A DNA stretch of 53,207 nt from Clostridiales bacterium (GCA_024695545.1 JAILHZ010000021.1:1-53207), one strand, 5' to 3'. Counted from the stretch's first letter, positions 17,187-26,009 are shown. The notes: generated by a model from the sequence alone, not told the origin. Made by a program: numbers and translations.

Positions 17187-17563
17187 TCTTCTGTCTCCCA
17201 TTCTGTCCGAGACCTCTTGATGATAACGCTCATATAGTCAAATTCGCCGTCGATCGGCGCCTTAGGTTTCTGGATCTCGCAGGTGATTCTCTCCACCGTG
17301 AAAAAAGCACTCATGACCCTGCTTATGATGCTCCCGGCCATGTACTCGATCAGGTCGCACGATACGTTCTCGACATAGTCCTTAACGAGTGCGAATACGG
17401 CTGCATAGTTCACGGTGTCATCAAGTATGTCCGTCCGGCAGGCAGGTATATCCTTCACTTCGAGAGTTAAGGTGATCACAAACTCCTGTCCGTTTTCCTT
17501 CTCTTCGGGAAGCACTCCGGAGTGGCTGATAAAGCGCATGTTTTTCAGAACGATCTTATCCAT
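17183..17563 (-). CDS. folB: Dihydroneopterin aldolase
   Basis: 126 residues from the ATG at 17563. Longer in-frame starts would run back into folP. FolB cleaves dihydroneopterin to 6-hydroxymethyl-dihydropterin. The start MDKIVLKNMRFISHSGVLPEEK is typical, with the E-x-x-x-G-Q-x-F motif (EENGQEFVITL region), and a conserved K in IQKPKAP. Spacing is one base from folP and a 4-base overlap with folK. Confidence 0.95.
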   Translation of the reverse strand: MDKIVLKNMRFISHSGVLPEEKENGQEFVITLTLEVKDIPACRTDILDDTVNYAAVFALVKDYVENVSCDLIEYMAGSIISRVMSAFFTVERITCEIQKPKAPIDGEFDYMSVIIKRSRTEWETEE

Positions 17564-17564
17564 T

Positions 17565-18413
17565 TCATTCTCCCTTAAGCGCGAGGTGCATCGCAAGTGC
17601 CGAAGATGTCTCAAATACGTTATGCACACGGACACAGGCCGCCGCCTGATCCTGACAGAACAGCGAAACAGCCGCTGTTGCCGCATCTCTTTCGAGTGCA
17701 GGAGCACCGTTTAATACTTCGCCGACGAAGCGCTTTCTCGAAGGACCGATCAGAAGCGGGTATCCCTCTTTCTGGATCTTTCCGATAGAGCGGATCAGTT
17801 TGATGGATTCCTCGGTATTCGTACCGAAGCCGATGCCCGGATCGTAGAGGATCTTCTCTTCCGCGATCCCCGCATTTTCAGCGGCTTTCCGGCTCTTTTC
17901 AAAGTAAGCAAGGCAGTCATCGACGATGTCGCCGGATCTTTTGAATATCCTCTCATCGAAGTAATTGGCCATGACGACCACACCGGCGCCGGATTCGGCA
18001 ACGACCTCCGCCATATCCGGATCGTAAAGCAGTCCCCAGACATCGTTGATGATGTCCGCGCCAAACTTTAGGGCTTCCCTTGCGGTCTTACTCTTATAAG
18101 TATCGATTGAAATCGGTACATCGACCGCTTCTCTGATGATACGGAGAGCCGGGATCAGGCGCGAAAGCTCCTCATCCGCCGAGATCTTCTCGGATCCCGG
18201 GCGTGTGGACTCTGCACCGATATCAAGGATATCCGCGCCGTCCTCTACAAGTGCTTTTGCCTGAACAAGGGCATTCTCCGGCGTATAAAAATTTCCGCCG
18301 TCGGAAAAAGAATCCGGTGTGACATTTAAGATGCCCATCACCAGGATCTTCTTACCGTAGTCGAGCGTTCTGTCCCTGAGGGTCCAGGTTGTTCTCATCT
18401 TGTTTTCCGGCAT
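17565..18413 (-). CDS. folP: Dihydropteroate synthase
   Basis: 282 residues from the ATG at 18413, which has GGAG 11 bases upstream; an ATG 15 bases further in is possible. FolP joins p-aminobenzoate to the pterin pyrophosphate and is the sulfonamide target. Motifs: VMGILNVTPDSFSDGG, DIGAESTRPGS, SIDTYK, ILYDPGIGFG, LIGPSRKRF and a C-terminal RVHNV. It is 17 bases from folE. Confidence 0.97.
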   Translation of the reverse strand: MPENKMRTTWTLRDRTLDYGKKILVMGILNVTPDSFSDGGNFYTPENALVQAKALVEDGADILDIGAESTRPGSEKISADEELSRLIPALRIIREAVDVPISIDTYKSKTAREALKFGADIINDVWGLLYDPDMAEVVAESGAGVVVMANYFDERIFKRSGDIVDDCLAYFEKSRKAAENAGIAEEKILYDPGIGFGTNTEESIKLIRSIGKIQKEGYPLLIGPSRKRFVGEVLNGAPALERDAATAAVSLFCQDQAAACVRVHNVFETSSALAMHLALKGE

Positions 18414-18430
18414 GCCACATTCATCTCCGA

Positions 18431-19051
18431 TCACAGGGTATTCCGCGGACGGTTGATGAGCGCGAGCGCCTCGGAGCGGGTCCTTGCGTCCGAACGGCAT
18501 CCGCCGCGCATCGCCGAGGTTACAGTCTTACTGCCCGGCTTTCTGATGCCTCGCATCGTCATGCAGAGATGCTCTGCCTCAAGCACGACACATACCGACA
18601 TCGCATCGACCGCCTGCTGGATCGTATCGGCGATCTCGGACGTCAGTCTCTCCTGAAGCTGTGGCTTCCTGGAAAGCGTATCCACGATACGCGCGACCTT
18701 CGAAAGGCCCAGGATCTTCCCGTTTCTCGGAACATAAACGACGTGTGCTTTTCCGTGGAAAGGCAGAAGATGGTGCTCACACATAGAGTAGAACGGAATA
18801 TCGCCGATCAGGATCATCTCATCGTTATCCGATGTAAAAGTCTTGATGTCCTTGCTGATATCTCTGTGAAGTCCGGAGAATACCTCCCCGTACATCCTTG
18901 CCACACGGTTCGGTGTCTCAAGAAGTCCCTCTCTGTCCGGATCTTCGCCGACCGCGATCAGGATCTCTCTTACGGCCCGTTCGATCCGCGGGAGGTCCAT
19001 GCCCTTTCTGCTTTCCTCCGGTACGCGGAAATCGTCATCGTAAATACTCAT
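18431..19051 (-). CDS. folE: GTP cyclohydrolase I
   Basis: 206 residues. The ATG at 19051 is chosen because AAGGAG lies only 2 bases before an upstream ATG but 11 before this one. FolE opens GTP to dihydroneopterin triphosphate, the first folate step. The zinc ligands are seen in [10 protein letters not shown] and [34 protein letters not shown] is the usual central motif. It follows the AraC gene by 15 bases. Confidence 0.97.
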   Translation of the reverse strand: MSIYDDDFRVPEESRKGMDLPRIERAVREILIAVGEDPDREGLLETPNRVARMYGEVFSGLHRDISKDIKTFTSDNDEMILIGDIPFYSMCEHHLLPFHGKAHVVYVPRNGKILGLSKVARIVDTLSRKPQLQERLTSEIADTIQQAVDAMSVCVVLEAEHLCMTMRGIRKPGSKTVTSAMRGGCRSDARTRSEALALINRPRNTL

Positions 19052-19066
19052 GTTCCCCATATCTCC

Positions 19067-20062
19067 TTACTCTGTGTACATATGTCTGTATTCCATGGGC
19101 GTCATGCCCTTCTGTTTTCTAAAAGCAACGTTAAATCTCTGCGGGCTGCTGAATCCGACCTGCGTTGCGATGCCGCTGACCTTGATCTCTTTCTGTGTCA
19201 GGAGACGGCACGCCGCATCGATTCTGATCTGCATGAGGTAGTTCATCGGGCTGATGCCGAATTCATCGCGAAAAGCTCTGGTAAAGTAACCCTGACTGAG
19301 GAAGACGTATGCTGCGGTCTCGGCGACCGTTACGCCTCTGTCGTAGTTCTCATCCAGATAATCCCTGGCGATGAGCACGAGCTCTCTTGCCTTGCCGTTC
19401 TTCACGCGGAGGCTCTCTTCCCACTCTTCCCGAAGTGCTCGGGAAAGCGTGATCAGAAGTTCCATCGTCAGAAGCTGCATCATCATGTCCTTGGCATACA
19501 TGTCCGAACGGCTCTCACGCATGATGCGCTCCGCGAGGACTCCGATCGCCTGACGGGATTTACCGGAGATGATCAGATAATCCGAAGCGTCGCCGATCGC
19601 GTTCTCGCCCTGGGCAAAGTCAAAGAAGTTCTCGAGCGGTACCGCTGCGACATTTTCCTGCAGGAAAGGCACTGTCGGGCCGCCTCTGAGACGTCCGTTG
19701 GCCATCGGCTGCGTGTCCTTCGGCTTTGAAAGGAGCGCCTGCTGTGCTTTTGCAATATCGGAAGAAAATCCGAAGTAAAGAACGACCATGTCGGCCGGTC
19801 CTTCGACCACTCTTACGGAGTGCATGACCTGCGGACGGATGATCAGGGTGGTTCCCTTCGTCACATGCACGGTCTTTCCGTTAATGACGAACTCACACTT
19901 GCCTCTTCTTAAATAAAGAAGCTCATGGGTAGTATGACGGCTGGCTGTCGGAAAGGGCGTAGATGTCTCGTAACAATGTTCCACGCCTTCAAACACTACC
20001 GGTATCGAACCTGAGGATTCCAGTAAACTTTTTTCAAATGCCGGAAGAAGATCTTCAACCAT
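19067..20062 (-). CDS. AraC-family transcriptional regulator with cupin sensor domain
   Basis: 331 residues from the ATG at 20062 with a G-run ribosome binding site; longer frames run into the preceding gene. Residues about 25-110 form a cupin sensor (HELLYLRRGKCEFVINGKTVHV...IIRPQVMHSV). The last 100 residues carry two helix-turn-helices, ending VSGIATQVGFSSPQRFNVAFRKQKGMTPMEYR. Such regulators usually answer to sugars. It is placed between the esterase-like gene (26 bases) and folE (15 bases), so it is probably co-transcribed with both. Its target is unknown. Confidence 0.93.
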   Translation of the reverse strand: MVEDLLPAFEKSLLESSGSIPVVFEGVEHCYETSTPFPTASRHTTHELLYLRRGKCEFVINGKTVHVTKGTTLIIRPQVMHSVRVVEGPADMVVLYFGFSSDIAKAQQALLSKPKDTQPMANGRLRGGPTVPFLQENVAAVPLENFFDFAQGENAIGDASDYLIISGKSRQAIGVLAERIMRESRSDMYAKDMMMQLLTMELLITLSRALREEWEESLRVKNGKARELVLIARDYLDENYDRGVTVAETAAYVFLSQGYFTRAFRDEFGISPMNYLMQIRIDAACRLLTQKEIKVSGIATQVGFSSPQRFNVAFRKQKGMTPMEYRHMYTE

Positions 20063-20087
20063 GCGTATGCCCCCCCTTCTTTTTGCC

Positions 20088-22454
20088 TTATGGCAGGAAT
20101 CGGATATTGTCGATATAGATCGCGCCGGATCTCTGTCTGTCGAAGATCGTAAAGACGAGATTGCTGATCTCCATGTCATCAAAAGATGCCCAGTTCAGCG
20201 AGATCGTCTGCCATCTCAGACCGATCTGGATCGTAGTCTCTCCGCGGAATCCCGAGATCTGCATAGTCTTCTCACACTGATCGGGATTAAAGATATCCAG
20301 GCAGATCCTTCTGGCCTTCGAGAAACGGAGCGGCGCCATGACGGACGCATACGAGAGCACAGGTCCGAAGGACAGAAGGCTGTTCTCCGGTTCGTACTCG
20401 ATGCGCAGCGATGCCGCGCCCTGTGTCTTATTCATAACCTCACGGAAGATCGTGGCCTTGCCCTTCGTTATCTGATAGGTCTCGAGTTTTTCAAAATCAC
20501 TGTCCCAGTCCTTCTTGCCGGTGAACGTGATGTCTTCACATGCCGTGAACGTCAGATCCGGGCAGTATTCCGACGGGATCTTGTCGAAGCGGAAAGGAAG
20601 TACCGGAAGATCGATACGGTTTCTGAATGTCGCCTGATGCGGGATCGGCGAATAACCGTAGGTAACACCTACCGGATCGAGCACATCATCATTCCAGACC
20701 ATGGCACGCACTCCGTGAAGGATACGTGCCTGCGCCGGAACATAGACACGGCTCTCATCGCAGACGGCAAATCCGCGGAGCACCGATTCATTCTCCGAAA
20801 GGCGCAGTCCGTCGACCATATTATCGAAGGACAGCATGACCTTATTTCCGATCACCTCGACACCGACACACTCCGGCGAGGAAGCCGGCATCTTCGGCGT
20901 AAAGTGAAGGCCCAGTGCGATACATGAGAGTCTTCGTCCGATCGTAAAGGACACGGTCTTGTCCGGGATCAGAAGGTCGTGCTGACCCAGGATACCGATC
21001 GGCATCGGGAATCTTCTTCTGATCGCGCAGAGCCGTTCATTGAACTCGACGTGACGATATGGCTCTTCCGGATCCATCGCATCCGGATGCAGCTGAAGAA
21101 TAATAAACGAAGGTACCTGGTTCTTATCCTCGATCTCACGGGGACCAAACACCCCTGCCAGATCGATCAGGAGCTGGCGGACCATCGTGGTATAAAGATC
21201 ACCGATCTGCGCGTCAGACGCATCCGGCGCGAAAACGATACCACGGATACTCGTGTCGCACAGCGGCGCGAGACGGTGGTTAAAGAACACACTCATCATG
21301 TCCTGCGGTCCGACGAGCGGACGGTGGGCCGACTCGGCCACCAGTGTCTCTGTCATAACGGTCTCCGCAGACGGGATGATCGAGTTCAAAAGGTCATGGT
21401 TATTCTTCTTCTCAAAGTGAGCCAGTTCCTCGGTCGGGAAAGAAAGCGGCGGAGCGTCATCATCGTCCTCTTCCGAAGAAACTTCTTCGTTTTCGGAAGA
21501 CGGCTCTTCGTCGTCCTTAGCTTCAGCCGCATCTTCGGGTTTTCCTGCCTTCAGGTCCTCGAAAGCAAGCGCGCCCTCCGGATCGATCGGTACATCGGCC
21601 TTCTCTTCATCTTCAAATACGAAAGACTCTTCGCTGGTCGCTTCACCATCTTCGTCGTCTTTCAGGATATCGCCTGTTACGATCGCATTCTTTCTGTCGT
21701 TGAGGCGGGCGATATTGGCACGCCAGCCATCCTCGTCGAAATAGAGGTTTCTCTCTTCGAGGTACTCGCGGATCTTATCGTTGTTATCGATGCCGTCGTG
21801 GGACAGCCACCGGTAGATCGGCGCATACTCTTGGGCCAGATCCAGGATACCGACCGGATAGTGAAGCTGCTCCGCAAGGTGATACGCGTAGGAAAATGCC
21901 ACCGATGAAACATTGGCGAGTTCTTTTGTATCACGGATACGGATCCACTTGGTATCTTCTTCCGTAAGAACAGGCTCGTAGGAAAGCTCGTCGTTTCCGT
22001 CGAGTACACCCTTCGCAGGCGAATAGAAACGCAGAAGCGGCATAACGTCCTTCTTCAAAGGCGTTCTCGGTGCCGCCGTCTCCTTGATCGATGCCGCCAG
22101 CGGACGTCCGCCGAACATGACCCAGACATCGCCGCATCGGCAGTCCTCGATCGTTAAGGCATCAGTAAGAGTATGAAAAGCAAGTGTATATGCGTCCGTC
22201 GACGAACGGTAAGGCGGAAGCGTGAAACGGAAAGAACCATCTTCCTCAGAAACTGTCTCCAGACTTAAGATGACACCATAATCCGTATCGAGTTTGGATA
22301 CCTTACGGCCATCCGTAGGATCCTTCATAACCTCCAGTGTTACCGGAACCGAAGGGGATGTCACTTTACCTCGGAGAACAACCGGAACTCCCTGCTGGAA
22401 GACCATTCCCGGAGAGATCCAGGACGGAAGACGTATATCATTACCTTGCGCCAT
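20088..22454 (-). CDS. Sialate O-acetylesterase-like protein without the catalytic triad, with a C-terminal carbohydrate-binding-like domain
   Basis: 788 residues, no signal peptide. The N-terminus (ISPGMVFQQGVPVVLRGK) matches the jelly-roll start of sialate O-acetylesterases. GDVWVMFGGRPLA (108-120) aligns with the family's GDVW-x-C-S-GQSNM, with Arg117 where the catalytic Ser should be. PVGILDLAQ (200-208) aligns with P-x-G-x-I-D. RGIVFAPDASDA (404-415) replaces the W-x-QGESN block, and DLLIP (493-497) replaces DxHP, losing the His. An acidic insert (about 263-340, mostly Asp/Glu) splits the fold. Residues about 630-788 look like a beta-sandwich carbohydrate-binding module ending IYIDNIRFLP. 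It is probably a cytoplasmic binding or scaffolding protein, not an esterase. It heads the AraC-folate operon. Confidence 0.8.
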   Translation of the reverse strand: MAQGNDIRLPSWISPGMVFQQGVPVVLRGKVTSPSVPVTLEVMKDPTDGRKVSKLDTDYGVILSLETVSEEDGSFRFTLPPYRSSTDAYTLAFHTLTDALTIEDCRCGDVWVMFGGRPLAASIKETAAPRTPLKKDVMPLLRFYSPAKGVLDGNDELSYEPVLTEEDTKWIRIRDTKELANVSSVAFSYAYHLAEQLHYPVGILDLAQEYAPIYRWLSHDGIDNNDKIREYLEERNLYFDEDGWRANIARLNDRKNAIVTGDILKDDEDGEATSEESFVFEDEEKADVPIDPEGALAFEDLKAGKPEDAAEAKDDEEPSSENEEVSSEEDDDDAPPLSFPTEELAHFEKKNNHDLLNSIIPSAETVMTETLVAESAHRPLVGPQDMMSVFFNHRLAPLCDTSIRGIVFAPDASDAQIGDLYTTMVRQLLIDLAGVFGPREIEDKNQVPSFIILQLHPDAMDPEEPYRHVEFNERLCAIRRRFPMPIGILGQHDLLIPDKTVSFTIGRRLSCIALGLHFTPKMPASSPECVGVEVIGNKVMLSFDNMVDGLRLSENESVLRGFAVCDESRVYVPAQARILHGVRAMVWNDDVLDPVGVTYGYSPIPHQATFRNRIDLPVLPFRFDKIPSEYCPDLTFTACEDITFTGKKDWDSDFEKLETYQITKGKATIFREVMNKTQGAASLRIEYEPENSLLSFGPVLSYASVMAPLRFSKARRICLDIFNPDQCEKTMQISGFRGETTIQIGLRWQTISLNWASFDDMEISNLVFTIFDRQRSGAIYIDNIRFLP

Positions 22455-22599
22455 ATCGCTAGCTACCTCACATAGATACTCATTCTATTATATTATACGA
22501 CAACTTTCCCGGATTTCGCATATAAACATATTTATATGAGTGAAAACAATAATCTTTATACTTCGTTCGGTCAAAGACGAAATTACACCTGAATATATT

Positions 22600-22639
22600 G
22601 CTTATATCATTTACGCATATATCAGTACGCTTATATCAT
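22600..22639. repeat. Three spaced copies of an 11-base element before the XRE gene
   Basis: GCTTATATCAT occurs at 22600-22610 and 22629-22639, with a near copy (GCATATATCAG) at 22615-22625. Start-to-start spacing is 15 and 14 bases. They lie 40-80 bases before the XRE regulator gene, in the region shared with the divergent esterase-like gene, and may be operators for it. Confidence 0.5.
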
Positions 22640-22678
22640 ATACATACACGAAATACTTACGGAAAGGAGGAATCTCTT

Positions 22679-22939
22679 ATGGATGAATTGATCATAATGG
22701 GCCAGGTGATCAGAAGCCTCAGAAAAAAGAACGACTTGTCCCAGTTCTCCGTTGCGCAGCGATCCGGGATCAATCTCTCCTACTACTGCAGGATCGAGGG
22801 CGGAAAGGCCAATCCCACTGTCCGCATGCTCTATTCGATTCTGCGTACTCTGGGCGTCTCCCCTGTTCAGTTCATTGAGCTGGTCTCTTTGGAGATGCAT
22901 TATCTTCTCATCAATGCAGGAATCGCGGAACCGGCATGA
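22679..22939 (+). CDS. XRE-family helix-turn-helix regulator
   Basis: 86 residues from an ATG with AAGGAGG 8 bases upstream; an earlier in-frame start lacks a binding site. Almost the whole protein is one helix-turn-helix domain (IRSLRKKNDLSQFSVAQRSG then YYCRIEGGKANPTVRMLYSI), followed by a short C-terminal helix. It is like the small lambda-Cro/C1-type regulators. It diverges from the esterase-like gene, so it may control that gene and itself. Confidence 0.9.
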   Translation: MDELIIMGQVIRSLRKKNDLSQFSVAQRSGINLSYYCRIEGGKANPTVRMLYSILRTLGVSPVQFIELVSLEMHYLLINAGIAEPA

Positions 22940-23042
22940 ACATATCGTAATTTTGTCATAATTCTTCCATTTTTTTGCTTACAGTGGTATTCTGAACATG
23001 TTATTTATCAAGAACAATAGATAAACGGAGCGAAAAATACCC

Positions 23043-23990
23043 ATGGCTTATCAGAAGAGCAAAACAACGGAAAACGCTTTATACGAGGACCTTCACCGTC
23101 CTCAGCTGCATGACGCCATTGCCAGCTGTCTGCATTTTTTAGAAGATGGAAACCTCTGCCGTGAGATCCCTCCGCATTATCACGATTTTGTTGAGATAAT
23201 TTACGGGATCCGCGGCAGATTCTCTGCATCCATGGCCGATCAGGACATCGAAGTCAATGCAGGAGACATGCTCCTGATCAACGTTAACGAAGTCCATGCA
23301 TTTCATCATTTCGAGCCCTGCGAGTATTACTGCCTGCAGTTCGATCCCACTGTATTCTTCTTCTCTTCCGCCTATTCCACCGGAGCGAAGTATCTCCTGC
23401 CGTTCCTTATGTCGACGACCAGAGATCTTGGAAAGAACAACACATTCTCTCTTCTTGCCAGAAAGGAAGAACTTGAGAACACACATATTCCGGACTATAT
23501 CAGGGATTATCACAAAGAGTTCACCGAGCAGGCACCGGGCTATGAGCTGGCGATCCGCGCGGACATCTGCCGGATCTTCCTTTGGTATCTGCGCCGCATG
23601 GAGAAGAACGGCATCTCCGTCTACTCTTCACCCGGCATCCGCCAGGAAGACATCCTTCGTCTTAACGAGGTTCTGGACTATATTCACGAGAATTATATGC
23701 AGCCGGTCCTCGCCGAGAAGATGGCAAAAATGTGCAACATGAGCTATAGCTACTTCTCGCGGTTCTTCCGTCATGCCGTCGGACAGACATTCTCTGACTA
23801 TCTGCTCTATGTAAGACTGACCGAGGCAGAAAAACTCCTGATCACTTCATCGAAGAGCATCAGCCAGATCGCGCTGGATACGGGATTCAGCACGTCCAGT
23901 TATTTCATTACGCAGTTTAAGAAACACAGGCATATCACGCCTAAGCAGTTAAAGCAGAAGATCGTAGCTGCCGACGAACAGAATAAATAG
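23043..23990 (+). CDS. AraC-family transcriptional regulator
   Basis: 315 residues. The N-terminal cupin (about 40-110) has PPHYHDFVEIIYGIRGRF and AGDMLLINVNEVHAF. The C-terminal double helix-turn-helix (about 210-305) has AKMCNMSYSYFSRFFRHAVGQTF and ISQIALDTGFSTSSYFITQFKK. The layout is that of sugar-responsive activators. GGAG lies 12 bases before the ATG. The gene converges with the DeoR gene with a single base between the two stops and no terminator. Ligand and targets are unknown. Confidence 0.93.
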   Translation: MAYQKSKTTENALYEDLHRPQLHDAIASCLHFLEDGNLCREIPPHYHDFVEIIYGIRGRFSASMADQDIEVNAGDMLLINVNEVHAFHHFEPCEYYCLQFDPTVFFFSSAYSTGAKYLLPFLMSTTRDLGKNNTFSLLARKEELENTHIPDYIRDYHKEFTEQAPGYELAIRADICRIFLWYLRRMEKNGISVYSSPGIRQEDILRLNEVLDYIHENYMQPVLAEKMAKMCNMSYSYFSRFFRHAVGQTFSDYLLYVRLTEAEKLLITSSKSISQIALDTGFSTSSYFITQFKKHRHITPKQLKQKIVAADEQNK

Positions 23991-23991
23991 A

Positions 23992-24768
23992 TTATTTCGG
24001 TGCAATGACCAGCTCGATACCGAAGTCGCGGATCTCCTGAGCAAGTTCATCCGAGATGCCGGCGTCGGTAATCAGCACATCGATCTTTTCCGCAGGAATA
24101 AAAGAAGATGTCGAATCCTGATTCAGCTTGGAAGAGTCTACGAGTGCGATGCAGCGCTTGCACTTCTCTGCAAAGCGCTTTTTCAGTTCAAGCTCATAGA
24201 AGTTATGTCCCGTAAGACCGGATGTCAGCGAGAATCCGTTTCCCGATACAAAATAACTGTCGCCGCTGATGCGCCGCAGCATCTCCTCACAGAGAAGCCC
24301 CTCGATCGCGCCGGAGTGCGGACGAAGAACGCCGCCGACTAATACCGTGCGGAAGTTACTGTATCTCTGGATCTCCATCGCGGTATGGATACCGTTAGTA
24401 ACGATAGTGATATTGTCAAGATTGCTGATAAAAGGGATCATGTGGAAGGTCGTGGAACTTGCGTCAATAAAGATCGTCTCACCCTCATGAACAAACTTAC
24501 CGGCTTCTCTTCCGATCGCCGTCTTCTCCGCCACACTCATTACGGAACGGAGCATATAGTTTTCAGGGTTAGAAGACTGCTTCACGGAATCGGAAATGCG
24601 GGCTCCGCCGTGATAGCGCACGATCGCGCCCTCCCGCTCAAGATCCCGAAGGTCAGACCGGATAGTCGCACCGGTCACACCGAGACACTCCTGAAGATCA
24701 GTCGTCGATACACGGCTCTCTTTCTCCAATATCTCTAAGATTCGCTTTCTTCTTTCAACGTTGATCAT
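23992..24768 (-). CDS. DeoR-family transcriptional repressor
   Basis: 258 residues. The N-terminal winged helix (1-57) carries the DeoR signature: RRKRILEILEKESRVSTTDL, then GATIRSDLRDLEREG and RYHGGA. The rest is the DeoR C-terminal sensor fold (ISOCOT), which binds a phosphorylated sugar, with IFIDASSTTFHM, VTNGI, GGVLRPHSGA and VDSSKLNQDS. GGGGGAAG precedes the ATG, and a promoter with a perfect TTGACA is upstream. Likely a repressor of a sugar or nucleoside pathway; the esterase gene next to it is a possible target. Confidence 0.95.
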   Translation of the reverse strand: MINVERRKRILEILEKESRVSTTDLQECLGVTGATIRSDLRDLEREGAIVRYHGGARISDSVKQSSNPENYMLRSVMSVAEKTAIGREAGKFVHEGETIFIDASSTTFHMIPFISNLDNITIVTNGIHTAMEIQRYSNFRTVLVGGVLRPHSGAIEGLLCEEMLRRISGDSYFVSGNGFSLTSGLTGHNFYELELKKRFAEKCKRCIALVDSSKLNQDSTSSFIPAEKIDVLITDAGISDELAQEIRDFGIELVIAPK

Positions 24769-24806
24769 ATCTTCCCCCTATATAATCACCATCTGGAATG
24801 AAAATA

Positions 24807-24835
24807 ATATTAAAGAGGGAATCGCCAATTGTCAA
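24807..24835 (-). promoter_or_regulatory. deoR-type regulator promoter
   Basis: Minus strand: perfect TTGACA (24830-24835), 17-base spacer, TAATAT (24807-24812). Further TATTAT overlaps lie just downstream. Confidence 0.6.
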
Positions 24836-24885
24836 CGATTTTTCTTTCATTTCTTTTCATTTATGAGAAAAAGTAAAAACAACGC

Positions 24886-25764
24886 CTATTTTTCCGCTGC
24901 CCGTCTTTTCAATTCCCGAGCCATCCATCCGGTCATTCCGTCCGGAAGTCTCGGATCCATCGGAGTTCCGTCCAGGAACATCAGATTTGACTGCACGCCG
25001 TTCATCAGGCAGTGCTGTCCCATCTCAAATCCGAAGTTGATCGAAGCGATACCCTTATCCGCGTTTCTGACCCATTCCGGTGTATAGATGAAGCTGTTTT
25101 TCATTCTCTCCATGCGGGATCGTCTTGCCTCGATCTTCTCATGGCTTACGATCTCATCACGCAACCCGTCGGCAAAGAACAGTGTCACTCCGTTTCGTTC
25201 CAGTTCATCCATGACATCGTCATCCGGGATCGCGTCCGTTCCGACCGGGACAAGTACATCGAACTTATCCGGAGCATGTGTCGCCAGAGCAAATGTAAAC
25301 CTTGCGCCTGCCGAATTTCCCAGAAGGAATTTCACCCCGACGCCGTCTGTGTATTTCTCTATAAAAACATCCACAAGCTTCATAACGGGATCTATATAGG
25401 TTTCATCCCAGCTGCCCGCATATTTACCATTATCGAGTCTGTATTCATTTGCGATCGGGATCAGGATATATGCGCCGCCCAGTGCTTTTTGATAATCATC
25501 CGAGGCATAAAGCTCCGCACCGGTATAGTTGATACAGAGTTCACCGACAAGCGCATTGGAGCCGCCGTGCAGGAAGATAAGGAGCGGATAGTCGTTCTTC
25601 TTCGGAAATCCGTGCTCAGACGGATCAAAGAAATAGTATTTCAGGCCTTCTGCCTGATCATTCTTAAACCGGTCAAAAAGCTTGCCCGTCTCATACGATG
25701 GTTCTGTAGTAATAAAGTCGCCTTCCGGGATCTCATCGATCCACGGCGGAGTTGTATTTGCCAT
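24886..25764 (-). CDS. Alpha/beta hydrolase, probable carbohydrate or feruloyl esterase
   Basis: 292 residues from an ATG with GAGG 8 bases upstream; a GTG nine bases earlier is less likely. It is a single-domain alpha/beta hydrolase. The oxyanion motif HGG is at 66-68, the nucleophile elbow GNSAG at 149-153 with Ser151, an acidic residue in FADGLRD and a late His in GQHCLMNG. No signal peptide, so it acts in the cytoplasm. The fold resembles the PHB-depolymerase/feruloyl-esterase (esterase D-like) group. It lies downstream of tRNA-Gln and upstream of the DeoR gene on the same strand. The substrate is unknown. Confidence 0.8.
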   Translation of the reverse strand: MANTTPPWIDEIPEGDFITTEPSYETGKLFDRFKNDQAEGLKYYFFDPSEHGFPKKNDYPLLIFLHGGSNALVGELCINYTGAELYASDDYQKALGGAYILIPIANEYRLDNGKYAGSWDETYIDPVMKLVDVFIEKYTDGVGVKFLLGNSAGARFTFALATHAPDKFDVLVPVGTDAIPDDDVMDELERNGVTLFFADGLRDEIVSHEKIEARRSRMERMKNSFIYTPEWVRNADKGIASINFGFEMGQHCLMNGVQSNLMFLDGTPMDPRLPDGMTGWMARELKRRAAEK

Positions 25765-25847
25765 TTTACACACCTCTTTTCCGCTTGTTACTATTCAAGT
25801 ATGCGCCTCTTCCGCGCAAAAGAACAGGGGGATTATACCAGAAGTAA

Positions 25848-25883
25848 AAGAAAGGCTGTTTCTTCTTTCGAAGAAACAGCCTT
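25848..25883 (-). terminator. Terminator after tRNA-Gln
   Basis: A perfect 14-base stem, 25852-25865 with 25870-25883, around a 4-base loop, followed on the minus strand by TTTCTTTTA. It begins one base after the encoded CCA end of the tRNA. Confidence 0.88.
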
Positions 25884-25884
25884 G

Positions 25885-25958
25885 TGGCTGCCGAACTAGG
25901 ATTCGAACCCAGACAGACGGTGCCAGAAACCGGAGTGCTACCCTTACACAATTCGGCA
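25885..25958 (-). tRNA. tRNA-Gln(CTG)
   Basis: 74 bases with CCA encoded. The cloverleaf folds fully: acceptor TGCCGAA/TTCGGCA with the U1-A72 pair typical of tRNA-Gln, D stem GTGT/GCAC, anticodon loop TTCTGGC with anticodon CTG (reads CAG), variable loop CTGT, and T stem CTGGG/CCTAG around TTCGAAT. The discriminator base is G. The outermost anticodon-stem pair is C-U, a mismatch. Confidence 0.97.
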
Positions 25959-25980
25959 ATGTTGTAAATCAACGGTTGAA

Positions 25981-26009
25981 AGTATATCAAAAGTCGTTAG
26001 ATAGTGCAA
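25981..26009 (-). promoter_or_regulatory. tRNA-Gln promoter
   Basis: Minus strand: TTGCAC (26004-26009), 17-base spacer, TATACT (25981-25986) with a TGA extension directly before it. Transcription would start about 16 bases before the mature tRNA. Confidence 0.6.

Noticed and set aside
18389..19729. Open plus-strand frame of 446 codons across folE and the AraC gene
   Set aside because: Antisense to two well-supported genes; the long frame follows from the codon use of the true strand.
22455..22678. Riboswitch or small RNA between the divergent esterase-like and XRE genes
   Set aside because: The stretch is AT-rich with promoter-like boxes and short repeats, but I see no conserved RNA fold or terminator hairpin.
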